In this document: positions 43,965 through 53,631 of the stretch, in pieces | How the letters are laid out: every line of letters begins with the position of its first letter | How positions within the stretch are numbered: the stretch's first letter is position 1 | Assembly: GCF_002561455.1 (NCBI RefSeq) | Contig: NZ_NTUP01000068.1 | Coordinates: 1 to 64,000 of the forward strand | Origin: Bacillus sp. AFS015802 | GTDB lineage: Bacteria; Bacillota; Bacilli; Bacillales; Bacillaceae_B | Direction of reading: 5' to 3' | Length of the DNA stretch: 64,000 bases | The notes under the pieces: generated by a model | Seen by the model: the letters and a program-made list of their open reading frames with translations, nothing else | What the model was told of the DNA's origin: nothing | Database searches by the model: none | Translations under genes and position numbers: made by a program

Positions 43965-44520
43965 AGTTGATCCGTCTCTTTTCCGTCAAAATGGTTGAGA
44001 CCCTCATATCAAACGATTCAATCGGCAGGGAATCGACGATTTGTTCTTCAAATGCAAGGGACAGCACCGTGCCTGAGAAGGCAGAAAGCAGTCGATCATA
44101 ATATCCCCCGCCAAAACCAAGGCGGTAACCCCTGATGGTGTAGGCTAAACCCGGAACGATCATTAATTCAATACAATCGTTACGTACAGTCGTGGTCTTT
44201 TCGGAATCGGGTTCGTATAGATTGAAATAAGATTGTTCCAATTGCTGAAAATCACACAGTTCATAAAAGATCAATTGGCGCTTCTGGGGGAGACATTTTG
44301 GGACCACGACTGTTTTCCCTTCTTCCCAGCCTCTCTTAATGATATTCCAGGTGTTGACTTCAGGAGGATTGGAAACCGTAATCGCGATCGTGCGGCTGCC
44401 CTTCCACTCGGGAGAATGAAAGAGTCGTTGCTCTATCTCAAAACATTTTTGCTGAAATGCAATATGGTCGATGGATTTCAATGCTTGCAGCTGAGATTTC
44501 CGACGTTCTTTTTTAGACAT
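43954..44520 (-). CDS. yqgN: 5-formyltetrahydrofolate cyclo-ligase YqgN
   Basis: 188 residues. Conserved segments: the KKERRKSQLQAL N-terminus with substrate Lys, VNTWNIIKRGWEEGKTVVVP, and the nucleotide/metal region MIVPGLAYTIRGYRLGFGGGYYDRLL. It converts 5-formyl-THF to 5,10-methenyl-THF with ATP. This connects with the glycine cleavage system of the window through the one-carbon pool. First gene of a pair with the DUF92 gene. Confidence 0.95.
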   Translation of the reverse strand: MSKKERRKSQLQALKSIDHIAFQQKCFEIEQRLFHSPEWKGSRTIAITVSNPPEVNTWNIIKRGWEEGKTVVVPKCLPQKRQLIFYELCDFQQLEQSYFNLYEPDSEKTTTVRNDCIELMIVPGLAYTIRGYRLGFGGGYYDRLLSAFSGTVLSLAFEEQIVDSLPIESFDMRVSTILTEKRRINCDH

Positions 44521-44609
44521 ACGATCCCTCCATACTTACAATATTGATACTATTTTAATGGATTTTATATGTAAATGCATATGTAGAACCAACTTATTAA
44601 CCCAAAGCA

Positions 44610-44642
44610 TAAAAAAAAGCAGCGGATAAAATCCGGCTGCTT
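44610..44642 (-). terminator. Terminator after rpmG
   Basis: AGCAGC-GGA pairs with TCC-GCTGCT with a single bulge, and TTTTTTTT follows on the minus strand. The stem begins at the rpmG stop codon. Confidence 0.85.
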
Positions 44643-44790
44643 ATTTCGTTTCGCGGTGAAGAGTCACACGCTTTAATTTCGGGCAATATTTTTTTAGCTC
44701 TAAGCGGTCTGGGTTGTTACGTTTGTTCTTAGTAGTAATATAGTTACGCTCACCAGTTTCTGTGCAAGCTAAAGTAATGTTTACACGCAT
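44641..44790 (-). CDS. rpmG: 50S ribosomal protein L33
   Basis: 49 residues starting [20 protein letters not shown] and ending [24 protein letters not shown] precedes the ATG. It has Cys only at position 9 and in KKYCPKL, so both CxxC zinc pairs of C+ type L33 are incomplete. It is therefore a C- (zinc-independent) type, or an intermediate that has lost one Cys of each pair. In B. subtilis an rpmG copy also lies in this neighbourhood. A C+ paralogue elsewhere in the genome would be expected. Confidence 0.95.
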   Translation of the reverse strand: MRVNITLACTETGERNYITTKNKRNNPDRLELKKYCPKLKRVTLHRETK

Positions 44791-44847
44791 TATTATTTCC
44801 CTCCAAACATATACATCATCTACTATTCATACGACTTTTCTATAATA

Positions 44848-45423
44848 TCACTTTTCTCCGGGAAATGCTAGTCCGTTTTTTATTCTATCACTTAAATTTG
44901 AAACTTCTTCTTCCATCGCGCCTTCAATGGCATATATTTTCCCATGTTTCACTTCAAAGGGCTTGAAAGAGAAGTCTAACATATACACCATCATATGACT
45001 TCCATTGGTAATCGGGTAGTAGTATAAGCTCCCATTCGTCAGGGATTTCTTCCAGAGCTTCAGCCCTTTTAAATTTAGTGGATAGATGGTTTTCTTTACA
45101 GATTCAGCACAGGAAACAATATTGGTGATGGCAACGTTCTTACCACTATAATTCCAGAATGTGTCCTTCGACAGGGACAGGACCCCCACGCCATCTTCCT
45201 TGCAGGCGAGCCACTCGATTAAAAAGAATACCTTTAACTGACGGGATTCTTTTGACGTATTCTCCATTTCAAATACGCAGGATCCGCCCCACCCCTCGAC
45301 CTCTTCTTTCACTCTTACTACTATATCCGTAAGTGAGGCCTCAGAGTGGATCGGAACATATTCATTTTTCCTGCTCCAGGCTATTCCTTGGATACTGAAC
45401 GTACGATTCGGATTCTCCATCAT
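44848..45423 (-). CDS. Unknown protein, last gene of the glycan-type locus
   Basis: 191 residues (ATG-ATG start, either possible). Soluble, with no signal peptide or membrane helix and no motif I recognise. Readable stretches include SLTDIVVRVKEEVEGWGGS, VLSLSKDTFWNYSGKNVAI and YPITNGSHMMVYMLDFSF. It starts 7 nt after the nucleotidyltransferase stop, so it belongs to the same transcript. Function unknown. A role as an accessory or sensor for the glycan pathway is only suggested by position. Confidence 0.8.
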   Translation of the reverse strand: MMENPNRTFSIQGIAWSRKNEYVPIHSEASLTDIVVRVKEEVEGWGGSCVFEMENTSKESRQLKVFFLIEWLACKEDGVGVLSLSKDTFWNYSGKNVAITNIVSCAESVKKTIYPLNLKGLKLWKKSLTNGSLYYYPITNGSHMMVYMLDFSFKPFEVKHGKIYAIEGAMEEEVSNLSDRIKNGLAFPGEK

Positions 45424-45429
45424 TAGCCT

Positions 45430-46437
45430 CTACACCTTTTGCCAGATTTTTATTTTCTTTCCGTAATACCTTGCAAGCTCCCTTGCCAGATTTCGCCTGT
45501 CCGCCTTGGAATATATGATGAATCCCCTGTTTGGATCACTGACGATTTTCGTCCGTCCTCCATCTCTATGATCAAAAATGATCTCTTTCTGACTGGAGGA
45601 AGAAGGAACCGTCTCGAGCAGTTTGGCAAGGACCATCGGTTTCTTTCCATTTGGACAAGCCACCTGCAGCCTGGTGATGAAAGGTTCCATAAAGTCCTTG
45701 GAATGGTGAAGGCCATTCTTCAAAGAGGGAGGGGAGAATTGTCCCCTCATGAGATCGTCCCTTGCACACTTGTATTCTTCCGGATTGCCGATGTCTCTCC
45801 AATAGGCACTGGTCTTGAACACGTAAACCTCTTCATCGTTCAGAAGGAGCTCAGGGATGAAATCCTTCCCAAAATCCCTAGCCCCTATGTGTGCATAGCG
45901 ATCAAGGAGACGTGGATCGAGCATATATACACCCGTATTGACTTCATTTCCCGCCCACTCTTCAGGCTTCTCAATGAAATCGACCAATTTGCGGGTTTCG
46001 TCAGTATGACAGATCCCGTATTCCTTGGGATTCGCTACTTCTTTTGAGACGACGGTCATGACCGCCCGTTTCTCATAATGGAATTCAATGACCTGATCAA
46101 TCGGAATATTGGTAAAAGCATCCCCGCTCAGAACGAGGAACGGTTCACGGAGCCTGTGACGGGCAAGGAATATGCCACCGGCTGTACCGAGTGGTGTTTT
46201 TTCCTCAAGATAGGTGATATTTACATTGAACCGTTTTCCATCTCCGAAGTAATCCTTGATTGTTTCACTTTTATAACATGTGGTGATCAGAATATCTTTA
46301 ATTCCATATGATCTTAGGAGATTGATGCTATATTCGAGTATTGGCTTGTTCAGAATCGGGACCATAGGCTTCGCAATGGACATCGTATAAGGCCTTAACC
46401 GCTTGCCTTCTCCACCTGCCAATATGACCGCCTTCAT
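45430..46437 (-). CDS. Sugar-1-phosphate nucleotidyltransferase
   Basis: 335 residues. The N-terminal 240 residues are a nucleotidyltransferase with MKAVILAGGEGKRLRPYT, the K-P motif IAKPMVPILNKPILEYS, LSGDAFTN and the FIEKPEEW loop. The last about 90 residues (ending SDPNRGFIIYSKADRRNLAR and KIKIWQKV) faintly resemble a phosphosugar mutase C-terminal domain instead of the usual beta-helix. It would activate a sugar phosphate, likely glucose-1-P or mannose-1-P, for the glycosyltransferase gene just upstream. The start overlaps that gene's stop by 4 nt (ATGA). Confidence 0.88.
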   Translation of the reverse strand: MKAVILAGGEGKRLRPYTMSIAKPMVPILNKPILEYSINLLRSYGIKDILITTCYKSETIKDYFGDGKRFNVNITYLEEKTPLGTAGGIFLARHRLREPFLVLSGDAFTNIPIDQVIEFHYEKRAVMTVVSKEVANPKEYGICHTDETRKLVDFIEKPEEWAGNEVNTGVYMLDPRLLDRYAHIGARDFGKDFIPELLLNDEEVYVFKTSAYWRDIGNPEEYKCARDDLMRGQFSPPSLKNGLHHSKDFMEPFITRLQVACPNGKKPMVLAKLLETVPSSSSQKEIIFDHRDGGRTKIVSDPNRGFIIYSKADRRNLARELARYYGKKIKIWQKV

Positions 46438-48752
46438 CTTTTTATGCCTTCCACTTTCGACTGAAGGAGCACATCGTCGTATACATGAATGGTCTGGTCT
46501 GCGATCCGGTCCCAGCTAAACATGGACTGTGCCATTTTGAAGCCCAGTTTTCCCAACTGTTCGGATTTTTGGGGATCTTCAATCAATGAAACCAATTGGT
46601 TATAAAGACTTTGTTCCTGATTGGGTTCAAATAATAACCCGGTTTGTTCATGTTTCACAATGGACTTCAGGCCGCCTGTATTGGAAGCGACCACTCCTTT
46701 ACGGAACGCCATAGCCTCCAGGGCCACGATCCCGAACGGTTCGTACAGACTCGGGAAGATGACGGCCAGACATTTCTTCAGATAGTCGTTCCGCTCCCTA
46801 TCTGATATATATCCCACAAACGATACGATATCAGAAAGATCTTCGCCTATGACCATCTGACGATAATGCTCGAGCATCGGGCCCTTCCCCGCTACAACAA
46901 AGGAGATGTTATATCCCTCTTCCTTCAACCTTGAAGCGACCCGGATGATGGTATCGAACCCTTTCTCATGAACCATCCTGCCGATGGAAAAGAAGTACGG
47001 TGCCGATGGTTTCACAGAGTCGTATGGGGAGGACTGATCCAGCTTTTCCAGTTCCACACCGTTTGGTATGACGGCGATGGGTGCGTCAATCGTAAATAAA
47101 CTCTTGATCTCCTCTTTCATATGCTCACTGCAAACAATGAGATGATCAGTTGCACCGATGAGGAGCTGCTCTTCCCCGTGGATCTTATGCTGTAAATCCG
47201 TATAAATCCCCTGATTCCTTCCGTGTTCAGTCGCATGGATCGTAGTGATAAGAGGAAGCGCGTAATATTCCTTCAGCTTCATCGCTGACGTCGATACGAT
47301 CCAATCATGTGCATGAATATGGGTGATTCTTTCATCCCTAATCAAGTCATGGGCGTAATGAATGAAAGCCTGATTCAAATCGAATACCCATTTAAAGAAA
47401 TCCTCTTCATATGGATGCAAAGGATGCACCCGATGGATTGTGACGCCTTCCATTTTCTCCAATGGAAGGGCATCATTTGCTTTGGCGGTAAGCACATGCA
47501 CATGCTTCCCTTTTTTCACCAGATTGTTGGCCAGATCATACACATGCCTTGAGAGTCCTCCCACGATATTAGGCGGGTATTCCCAGGAAAGAATCAGGAC
47601 TGAATCATGCTTCTCTACCACGTCACCCTTCATTTCCGCGGAGAGCTTCTCAAGTACCCTGTCAGATGGAAAAGGAAGGAGACCCTTACGATGAAGAAGG
47701 AGGTGTCCGTCCTTTTGGCCATCCATGATTTGGTCAAGCAGCTGATCGAAGTGGATAGTCGATAGTCCATCCTCACCATGAAAACCAGCCATGGATGATA
47801 CCCACTCTCTCATGAGCTGATGAATCCACTCTGCTTCGACGCCAGAAGTCAACACAGTCTCCAGCTGCTCTTCCATGCGATGGACCATCCGAATATGTTT
47901 AATGGCTGAATCTGATAGAATCGGGGATTGCCCCTCCATTCCAAGATACCCGAATCCCACTCTTGAAAGGGCGGTTGGTTTATCCATCATGTCTGTCAAC
48001 GCATGACGGGGTCCTCCACTATCAAGCTTCTTTAATGCCTCGTAATCTGCAAGGTCTTTTACAAAGACCATTGAAAGGGGAAGACCAGTTTCTGCTTCCA
48101 TTCTGCCCTCAGATACAGGAAGCAGCTTCAGTCCCCTCGGTGTCCTGATTACACCACTGTCATATTCCTTTTCACTATGTTCATAAGAGAAGGAAGAAAT
48201 GAAGGTGAAATCGATTCCTTGTTGAGTGAGATAAAGATCGATGCCCGGCAAATAGGCGGCTTGTGGCAGCCAGAAAGATTCAGGGGCTTTTTGCACATAT
48301 TCCTTGTATAATAATGTACTCACCCGCACCTGGTATTCTATGGCACTTGGAGTGCGGTAATGGGTGATTGGAAAAGGGCTTACCGTCGTAGGGATGAGGA
48401 TGACTTTCCCTTCCATTTCAAGCTGCTTGTAGGCTTGTACGAGATTCATGTCATAGGTCGACCACTGTGAGTAGATGAGCTGCCACCTATGCCTATCCTG
48501 AGATCCCGCCTGCAGAAGATGATGTTGAATGATGGTTTGGGCCCTCTCTCTAAACTCCTCGCTCATAAAAAGTGAAAACAGGAGAGGATTCAACACGACC
48601 GGAATGGATACACCATCATTCCGCTCCAGGAAATCAATCAATTCACTATTCTCTATAAGTAATTCAGTAAGCTTATCTTCCTTTTCATAACAGTGTGAGA
48701 AATCCAGGTCATTACATTTTGGATAAACCATGATTTCTGAAAGATCCTTCAT
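46434..48752 (-). CDS. GH57-like/GT4 fusion glycosyltransferase
   Basis: About 772 residues from the ATG at 48752, which overlaps the previous stop as ATGA and follows GGGGGGAAAAGGC. The N-terminal 330 residues resemble the GH57/DUF1957 fold (FPITHYRTPSAIEYQVRV, ESFWLPQAAYLPGIDLYL). Residues from about 385 on are a GT4 glycosyltransferase with ILSWEYPPNIVGGLSRHVYD, ITHIHAHDW, FSIGRMVHEKGFDTIIRVA and EPFGIVALEAMAF. The pairing recalls alpha-glucan synthesis enzymes. An alpha-linked intracellular glucan or spore glycan is a possible product; this is inference. Confidence 0.88.
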   Translation of the reverse strand: MKDLSEIMVYPKCNDLDFSHCYEKEDKLTELLIENSELIDFLERNDGVSIPVVLNPLLFSLFMSEEFRERAQTIIQHHLLQAGSQDRHRWQLIYSQWSTYDMNLVQAYKQLEMEGKVILIPTTVSPFPITHYRTPSAIEYQVRVSTLLYKEYVQKAPESFWLPQAAYLPGIDLYLTQQGIDFTFISSFSYEHSEKEYDSGVIRTPRGLKLLPVSEGRMEAETGLPLSMVFVKDLADYEALKKLDSGGPRHALTDMMDKPTALSRVGFGYLGMEGQSPILSDSAIKHIRMVHRMEEQLETVLTSGVEAEWIHQLMREWVSSMAGFHGEDGLSTIHFDQLLDQIMDGQKDGHLLLHRKGLLPFPSDRVLEKLSAEMKGDVVEKHDSVLILSWEYPPNIVGGLSRHVYDLANNLVKKGKHVHVLTAKANDALPLEKMEGVTIHRVHPLHPYEEDFFKWVFDLNQAFIHYAHDLIRDERITHIHAHDWIVSTSAMKLKEYYALPLITTIHATEHGRNQGIYTDLQHKIHGEEQLLIGATDHLIVCSEHMKEEIKSLFTIDAPIAVIPNGVELEKLDQSSPYDSVKPSAPYFFSIGRMVHEKGFDTIIRVASRLKEEGYNISFVVAGKGPMLEHYRQMVIGEDLSDIVSFVGYISDRERNDYLKKCLAVIFPSLYEPFGIVALEAMAFRKGVVASNTGGLKSIVKHEQTGLLFEPNQEQSLYNQLVSLIEDPQKSEQLGKLGFKMAQSMFSWDRIADQTIHVYDDVLLQSKVEGIKR

Positions 48753-49459
48753 GCCTTTTCCCCCCCATTCATGACATAATACGAATACGTGCTCACATGC
48801 TCGACCCACTTCGGCTCCTTGATTAATCCCTGTTCGTATTCCACTAGCTCCTTCAACCTGTGAGCCTCCTGATGATGAGAGGTCCTCGGTGTATGAAGGA
48901 CATTGGAACGGGCGAATGCCACAAAGTCACCTGAAGGCAATCGCAAGCCGATTTCCATGCAGTAGCTCCGGTTTTCTTTTAATCCGTTTACAAACCAATC
49001 GCTTTCTGTATACGGAACATAAGAATCCGAATGATGATGCTGATTATGCCCGTTAAATGAAATCGAGGTAACATCATATAATCGAAGCACAAATGGTCCG
49101 GAATCGCTGTCCATCTTAAAATGGTCTTTCACATGCCGGATCCATTCATGTGAGATGCTCCAGTAGCAATAGATCCTGGAAGGAGTAGAAAACGTGATTG
49201 ACAACTCGGCGGCACGAGGGCCTTTAGCATTGCGCTTTGGCATCCTCCTGCCGAAAGAAGCTCTTCCGACACGTTTCTTCTGTGTCGCGGGTTTCATCAA
49301 TTCGACAGCCGGGGAGGTTTCCCCCCCTGACTCCAACGCTTTCTGATACTTCACCCATTGATACTGAACCTTTCCGACGGTTGTATTCAATTCTTTGGCA
49401 ATCTTCCTGAATGACACTCCCTGTTCCTTTAACTTGATAATTTCTGTGATCAAAGCCAT
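48749..49459 (-). CDS. HTH-DUF4912 domain protein
   Basis: 236 residues. The first about 40 residues (EIIKLKEQGVSFRKIAKEL, TTVGKVQYQW) look like a helix-turn-helix. A basic linker (QKKRVGRASFGRRMPKRNAK) leads to a DUF4912 domain (about 85-200) with RIYCYWSISHEW, RLYDVTSISFNGHN and RSYCMEIGLRLPSGDFVAFA. DUF4912 proteins commonly accompany GH57 and glycan genes and may bind carbohydrate. It could be a glycan-responsive regulator of its own operon, which is hypothetical. AGGAGG precedes the ATG. First gene of the coupled four-gene locus. Confidence 0.85.
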   Translation of the reverse strand: MALITEIIKLKEQGVSFRKIAKELNTTVGKVQYQWVKYQKALESGGETSPAVELMKPATQKKRVGRASFGRRMPKRNAKGPRAAELSITFSTPSRIYCYWSISHEWIRHVKDHFKMDSDSGPFVLRLYDVTSISFNGHNQHHHSDSYVPYTESDWFVNGLKENRSYCMEIGLRLPSGDFVAFARSNVLHTPRTSHHQEAHRLKELVEYEQGLIKEPKWVEHVSTYSYYVMNGGEKA

Positions 49460-49805
49460 TCCTCCTAAAGACTAAACATATATTATATAAATTCAATCTA
49501 AATATTATGACAATTATTCTTAAATTTATCGTAACACCGTATTGAAAAACCTACAATAAACGCATTTTGTCGTATCTTGTTACACGCAGTGATGAAAGGA
49601 TTTCATCTGCATTTTTTTTATGATTTATGATGCTGAAATGATAATAAAGCGATTACATTTTAGCAGCGACATTTTTCACTGCTCATCTTGTCACGATATT
49701 CGACAAAATATTGGATTTTCCTACACATTTATCCTCGTATTATATAGAGTTGGAACATGATCTGTGCTATAAATAAAGAAGAAGAATACAGCTTGGGGTG
49801 ATACA

Positions 49806-50138
49806 GTGACTTACCTATTCATTGGATTAGTAAGCTTCTCTATCCTATTACTTGTCATTTCGTTTTTCCAACGGGATCGGTATCGCGATATTGAAAAAGA
49901 CATGGAAGAATTATCGATGAATGTCCTGCAGGAGCATTATAAATTGAAGAAGAGAATAAGCGTATTGGAAGAAGAACTGATGTTGGATGGTGAGATAACA
50001 TTTCAAAAGAATCCTGTTAACGAAATCCTTAAAAATCAAGTTATTTCTCTATATAAGCAGGGTGTGAATGTGGATCAGATTACAAAGCAGTCAGCATTGT
50101 CCAAACAAGAAGTCCTTTCCGTCATTAAAAACTCTTAA
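49806..50138 (+). CDS. Membrane-anchored coiled-coil protein with HTH-like C-terminus
   Basis: 110 residues from a GTG (GGGGTGATACA upstream). One membrane helix at the N-terminus (LFIGLVSFSILLLVISFF), a coiled coil (about residues 25-70, DIEKDMEELSMNVLQEHYKL) and a C-terminal helix-turn-helix-like stretch, VISLYKQGVNVDQITKQSAL. The layout resembles SwrB/DUF6115-type proteins, but I cannot assign it. The 346-nt gap to the divergent DUF4912 gene (49460-49805) is AT-rich. On its minus side TTGTCA about 18-20 nt from TATATAAT is a possible promoter. Confidence 0.75.
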   Translation: MTYLFIGLVSFSILLLVISFFQRDRYRDIEKDMEELSMNVLQEHYKLKKRISVLEEELMLDGEITFQKNPVNEILKNQVISLYKQGVNVDQITKQSALSKQEVLSVIKNS

Positions 50139-50151
50139 GGGGGATAAAATG

Positions 50152-50197
50152 AAAAAGCGGCCAACTCCATGTACTCCGGAGTCAGCCGTTTTTTTAC
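50152..50197. terminator. Bidirectional terminator between the coiled-coil gene and the chemoreceptor gene
   Basis: AAAAAGCGGC pairs with GCCGTTTTTT, with an inner ACTCC/GGAGT stem. It is flanked by A- and T-runs. Confidence 0.85.
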
Positions 50198-51954
50198 ATC
50201 TTAAATGTTTTAACCAAATCAGAAAGCTGATCTGCTTTTTCGATTAGATCATCCGATTGCCCGTACAACGTTTCAATCAAGCCATTTTGTTCCTGAACAG
50301 AAGAATTGATGGTAATCGTCCCATTGTTAAACTCCTGGCCGACTGCAGAAACACTTTGAAATGCCCCTTGTATATGATTCATGTATTCTTTCAATAACTC
50401 CAGGCTACTTGAGATATCCGTAATATTCCGATCCATACCAGAGACTTGTTCCTTCATCTCCTTGAAATGATCTCCCGTTTTTTGAATGTATTCCTTTCCG
50501 ATACCAAGCTCTTGATACCCGTCTTTCAAAGAACTGGAAACTTCATTGGATATATGTTGGACATTCATCACGCTATGGTTCATTTCAAGCAATGAGGAAT
50601 CTACGTCTTGTGCCAACTTTCGGACTTCATTCGCAACAACAGAAAATCCTTTACCAGCTTCTCCCGCCCTTGCAGCTTCAATTGAAGCATTGAGTGAAAG
50701 TAAATTGGTCTGATCGGCAATTTTCTTTATGATTTTTGTCAGGTTGCTGATATCGGTTGCGCTTCCCTCTAACTTATCCAGAAGATCATATGTTTTTTTT
50801 ATTTTCTTATACACCATTTCAATTTGGTTTGTCGTGGAATTCATGGATGCGAATCCTTTTACTGTGATCCCTTGCATGTAGGTAGAGAGCTCTGACAGGG
50901 AATACCCATTCCTTTCTACTTGAGTGACCTGATCATGGAAGGTCTGATACTGATTATTCAGTTGATGAGAAGCTGCCACTTGATCATCGGAACTGATCGA
51001 TAACCGATACATGGAATCAGATACCTGGTGACTGGAGGCATTGATGGAATCAGCAAGAGATTTTATGTGCTGGCTATTGCTTTGGACCGTAGAAGATCCG
51101 TCTTTGATCGCGAAAACCAGCTCCCTTAAACGCTCTACCATATGGCTGATAGAGTCGTTTAACTGACCTATCTCATCCTTGCTCCTGGTAGGGGGGACCG
51201 ATTGGGTTAAATCACCCTGTGCGACAGCTTTGGTAACAGTAAGGATGCTCCCGATGCTCCTATTTATCTTGTTTGAAACAAGCGTGACGATGAATCCACT
51301 TGCAACCAAGGAAAGAAGTACAAAACCACTCAACCAGAAAAAGAGGGAGTTCATATTATTTTCAGTTGTTTTCATAACAGAGACTTGTTGCTCGAGGGTG
51401 CGCTCTCTTATCTTTAATAATAATTGATTATTTTCGTCCCTAAGAACACTTATTTGTTTCCGTGCATCTGTATAAATATCTTCATCTAAGCGAACGACGG
51501 CTGGAGCGATTTCTTTGATGAACAGTTCATCGATCGTGTGATTATTTTGAGAGAATGTTCGAATAAGGTCTTGATCTTCCTTGTCCAGATCTTTCAGGAT
51601 ATCATTTGTCTTCTCGTTCAGCTCTACCCTTAATTTACGATATTCTTTCACATCTTCATCATTTAAAAATGTTATGTAATCGGCAATCCGAATATCCTTG
51701 GCATTTATAAGCCTGCTTAACTCTGTGACTTCTACAGAGTGTTCCCCTGTATCTTTCATGAATCGCATATCCTGCATCAAATGATTCAAACTGAAGAGCG
51801 CCAGGCCCACACATGCAATAAACAGCACGGCATTCAATAGAAACGTGTAGGCAAGTTTCTTTTTTATGGAATGATGATACGACATCCGGGATAAAAATCG
51901 ATTCTCTTTCATTCTTAATACATATTTCCTAAAAGGAATAGATGGCTTCAACAT
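50194..51954 (-). CDS. Methyl-accepting chemotaxis protein
   Basis: 586 residues. TM1 ([22 protein letters not shown], near 40-60), an extracellular four-helix-type sensor domain (about 60-200), TM2 ([20 protein letters not shown]), a HAMP domain with [19 protein letters not shown], and a cytoplasmic signalling domain with the CheA/CheW hairpin tip [20 protein letters not shown]. Ligand unknown. The cytoplasmic domain has an unusually aromatic- and Gln-rich stretch ([17 protein letters not shown]). A single gene, not beside other chemotaxis genes. Confidence 0.94.
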   Translation of the reverse strand: MLKPSIPFRKYVLRMKENRFLSRMSYHHSIKKKLAYTFLLNAVLFIACVGLALFSLNHLMQDMRFMKDTGEHSVEVTELSRLINAKDIRIADYITFLNDEDVKEYRKLRVELNEKTNDILKDLDKEDQDLIRTFSQNNHTIDELFIKEIAPAVVRLDEDIYTDARKQISVLRDENNQLLLKIRERTLEQQVSVMKTTENNMNSLFFWLSGFVLLSLVASGFIVTLVSNKINRSIGSILTVTKAVAQGDLTQSVPPTRSKDEIGQLNDSISHMVERLRELVFAIKDGSSTVQSNSQHIKSLADSINASSHQVSDSMYRLSISSDDQVAASHQLNNQYQTFHDQVTQVERNGYSLSELSTYMQGITVKGFASMNSTTNQIEMVYKKIKKTYDLLDKLEGSATDISNLTKIIKKIADQTNLLSLNASIEAARAGEAGKGFSVVANEVRKLAQDVDSSLLEMNHSVMNVQHISNEVSSSLKDGYQELGIGKEYIQKTGDHFKEMKEQVSGMDRNITDISSSLELLKEYMNHIQGAFQSVSAVGQEFNNGTITINSSVQEQNGLIETLYGQSDDLIEKADQLSDLVKTFKM

Positions 51955-52081
51955 TGGATCCTCCTATATGTAAAACTTTGTGTCTATTAAGAATATGTAC
52001 CAAAATACCCATTTTTTCTATAGTTTCGCCATTATCTTAATATAATCTTTACAAAGGGAAGCCAATGCCGTTAATTGAAAA

Positions 52082-52118
52082 AAAGCGTCCCTTCATCTTA
52101 TGAAGAGACGCCATAAAA
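52082..52118 (-). terminator. Terminator after phoU
   Basis: GCGTCCCTTCAT (52085-52096) pairs with ATGAAGAGACGC (52100-52111) with one mismatch, followed on the minus strand by TTTTTT. It ends the pst-phoU operon. Confidence 0.88.
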
Positions 52119-52120
52119 CT

Positions 52121-52780
52121 TTAGTTATTTAAATCAAAACGTTCGCCAGTCACTAAGAAAATGACATTTTCACAGATGTTTGTCACATGATCCGCTACGC
52201 GCTCAATATATCTGCATGTAAAGGCGAGCTGGGTAATCTGACTGATTTCATTTGGATAGTTCGGAATGTACGTCATGAGTTCTTTTACTAGTTGGCCGTA
52301 TAATTCGTCTACCTCATCATCACGATCCGCAACCTTTTTCGCCATGGCAGCATCCTCGCTATAAAAAGCGGTAAGTGCTTCTTCAAGCATTTCTTCAGCA
52401 ATGGAGAGCATTTTTGGGATCTCTTCTATCGGTTTGATCAATTTCTGATTCCCGATATGCAAGGTGGATTTGGCGATATTTGTGGCCATATCCCCAATAC
52501 GTTCAATCTCCGAGCAAATCCTTAAAGCAGAGATGATCTTCCGCAAGTCTGTTGCCACGGGGGATTCTTTTGCAATTAATATGATTGCGAGATTATTGAT
52601 TTCATTATCATACTGATTGATTACATGATCCTTTTTGATGATTTCCTCTGCCTTTGCAATGTCCTGTGTCTTTAAGGCAACTACAGACTCTTTCAATGAT
52701 GTTTTGGCAAGATCAGCCATGTCGAAAAGCTTGTCTTTTAACTCTTTTAAATTATTATCGAAATTTCTTCTTATCGCCAT
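52121..52780 (-). CDS. phoU: Phosphate signalling protein PhoU
   Basis: 219 residues, two PhoU three-helix repeats with the metal-binding patterns EIERIGDMATNIAKS and RYIERVADHVTNICEN. In the family PhoU links the Pst transporter to the PhoR kinase and restrains phosphate uptake. B. subtilis 168 lacks a gene called phoU in its pst operon, so this is a local difference. Last gene of the operon, 54 nt after the second pstB. Confidence 0.95.
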   Translation of the reverse strand: MAIRRNFDNNLKELKDKLFDMADLAKTSLKESVVALKTQDIAKAEEIIKKDHVINQYDNEINNLAIILIAKESPVATDLRKIISALRICSEIERIGDMATNIAKSTLHIGNQKLIKPIEEIPKMLSIAEEMLEEALTAFYSEDAAMAKKVADRDDEVDELYGQLVKELMTYIPNYPNEISQITQLAFTCRYIERVADHVTNICENVIFLVTGERFDLNN

Positions 52781-52834
52781 ACTTATTCCCCTTTGTTAAG
52801 TAATGATGAAGAACCGTTTTTCAATCTAAGCGTA

Positions 52835-53608
52835 TTATCCAAATCGGCCCGACACATAATCTTCCGTTCTTTTGTCAGTAGGATTAGAGAATATTTTATC
52901 CGTTTCGTCTAATTCAATCAAGTCACCCAATAAGAAGAAGGCTGTTTTATCCGAAACCCTTGCTGCCTGCTGCATGTTATGAGTCACAATCACAATCGTA
53001 TAGTCTTTTTTAAGCTCACCGATGAGCTCCTCAATTTTCACAGTGGAAATGGGATCCAGCGCTGATGTCGGTTCGTCCATCAGAAGGATTTCAGGTTTGG
53101 TCGCGAGTGCCCTGGCAATGCACAGACGCTGTTGCTGACCACCGGAAAGACCCATGGCAGGGGCATCTAACCGATCCTTTACTTCATCCCACAACGCCAC
53201 ACTCTTCAAAGTGGATTCTACAATTTCATCAAGCTCTTTCTTCTTTTTGACTCCATGAACTTTCGGTCCGAACGTAATATTATTATAAATGCTTTGCGGG
53301 AAAGGATTACCCTTTTGGAATACCATTCCGACTTTTTTCCTCAATTCGACTAAATCAACCTTATCTGAGAGAATATTCGTCCCATCATAGTTGATTTCAC
53401 CGGACATTTTTATCCCCGGAACCGAACGATTCATTAAGTTCAATGTTTTGACGAATGTTGATTTCCCGCATCCTGATGGTCCAATGATGGCCGTAACCTC
53501 TTTATCATAAATAGGAAATGTAATATTTTTTAATGCATAATTATTGCCATACCATAAATTTAAGTCGTTTACGTTAAATGCCGTTTTTTTCGTTGTTGCT
53601 ACTGACAC
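52835..53608 (-). CDS. pstB: Phosphate ABC transporter ATP-binding protein (second copy)
   Basis: About 257 residues from the GTG at 53608 (GGAGGGG 6 nt upstream); a TTG at 53623 is a poorer start. Walker [15 protein letters not shown], signature [15 protein letters not shown], Walker [14 protein letters not shown] and H-loop [11 protein letters not shown]. Energises phosphate import through PstC-PstA. Paralogue of the neighbouring pstB, as for pstBA/pstBB of B. subtilis; it may have a distinct regulatory or kinetic role. Confidence 0.95.
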   Translation of the reverse strand: MSVATTKKTAFNVNDLNLWYGNNYALKNITFPIYDKEVTAIIGPSGCGKSTFVKTLNLMNRSVPGIKMSGEINYDGTNILSDKVDLVELRKKVGMVFQKGNPFPQSIYNNITFGPKVHGVKKKKELDEIVESTLKSVALWDEVKDRLDAPAMGLSGGQQQRLCIARALATKPEILLMDEPTSALDPISTVKIEELIGELKKDYTIVIVTHNMQQAARVSDKTAFFLLGDLIELDETDKIFSNPTDKRTEDYVSGRFG

Positions 53609-53631
53609 GCGAAACCCCTCCAACTAAATGA

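Noticed and set aside
45439..46047. 202-codon plus-strand ORF antisense to the nucleotidyltransferase
   Set aside because: Shadow of a clear nucleotidyltransferase frame; no start signal and no recognisable domain.
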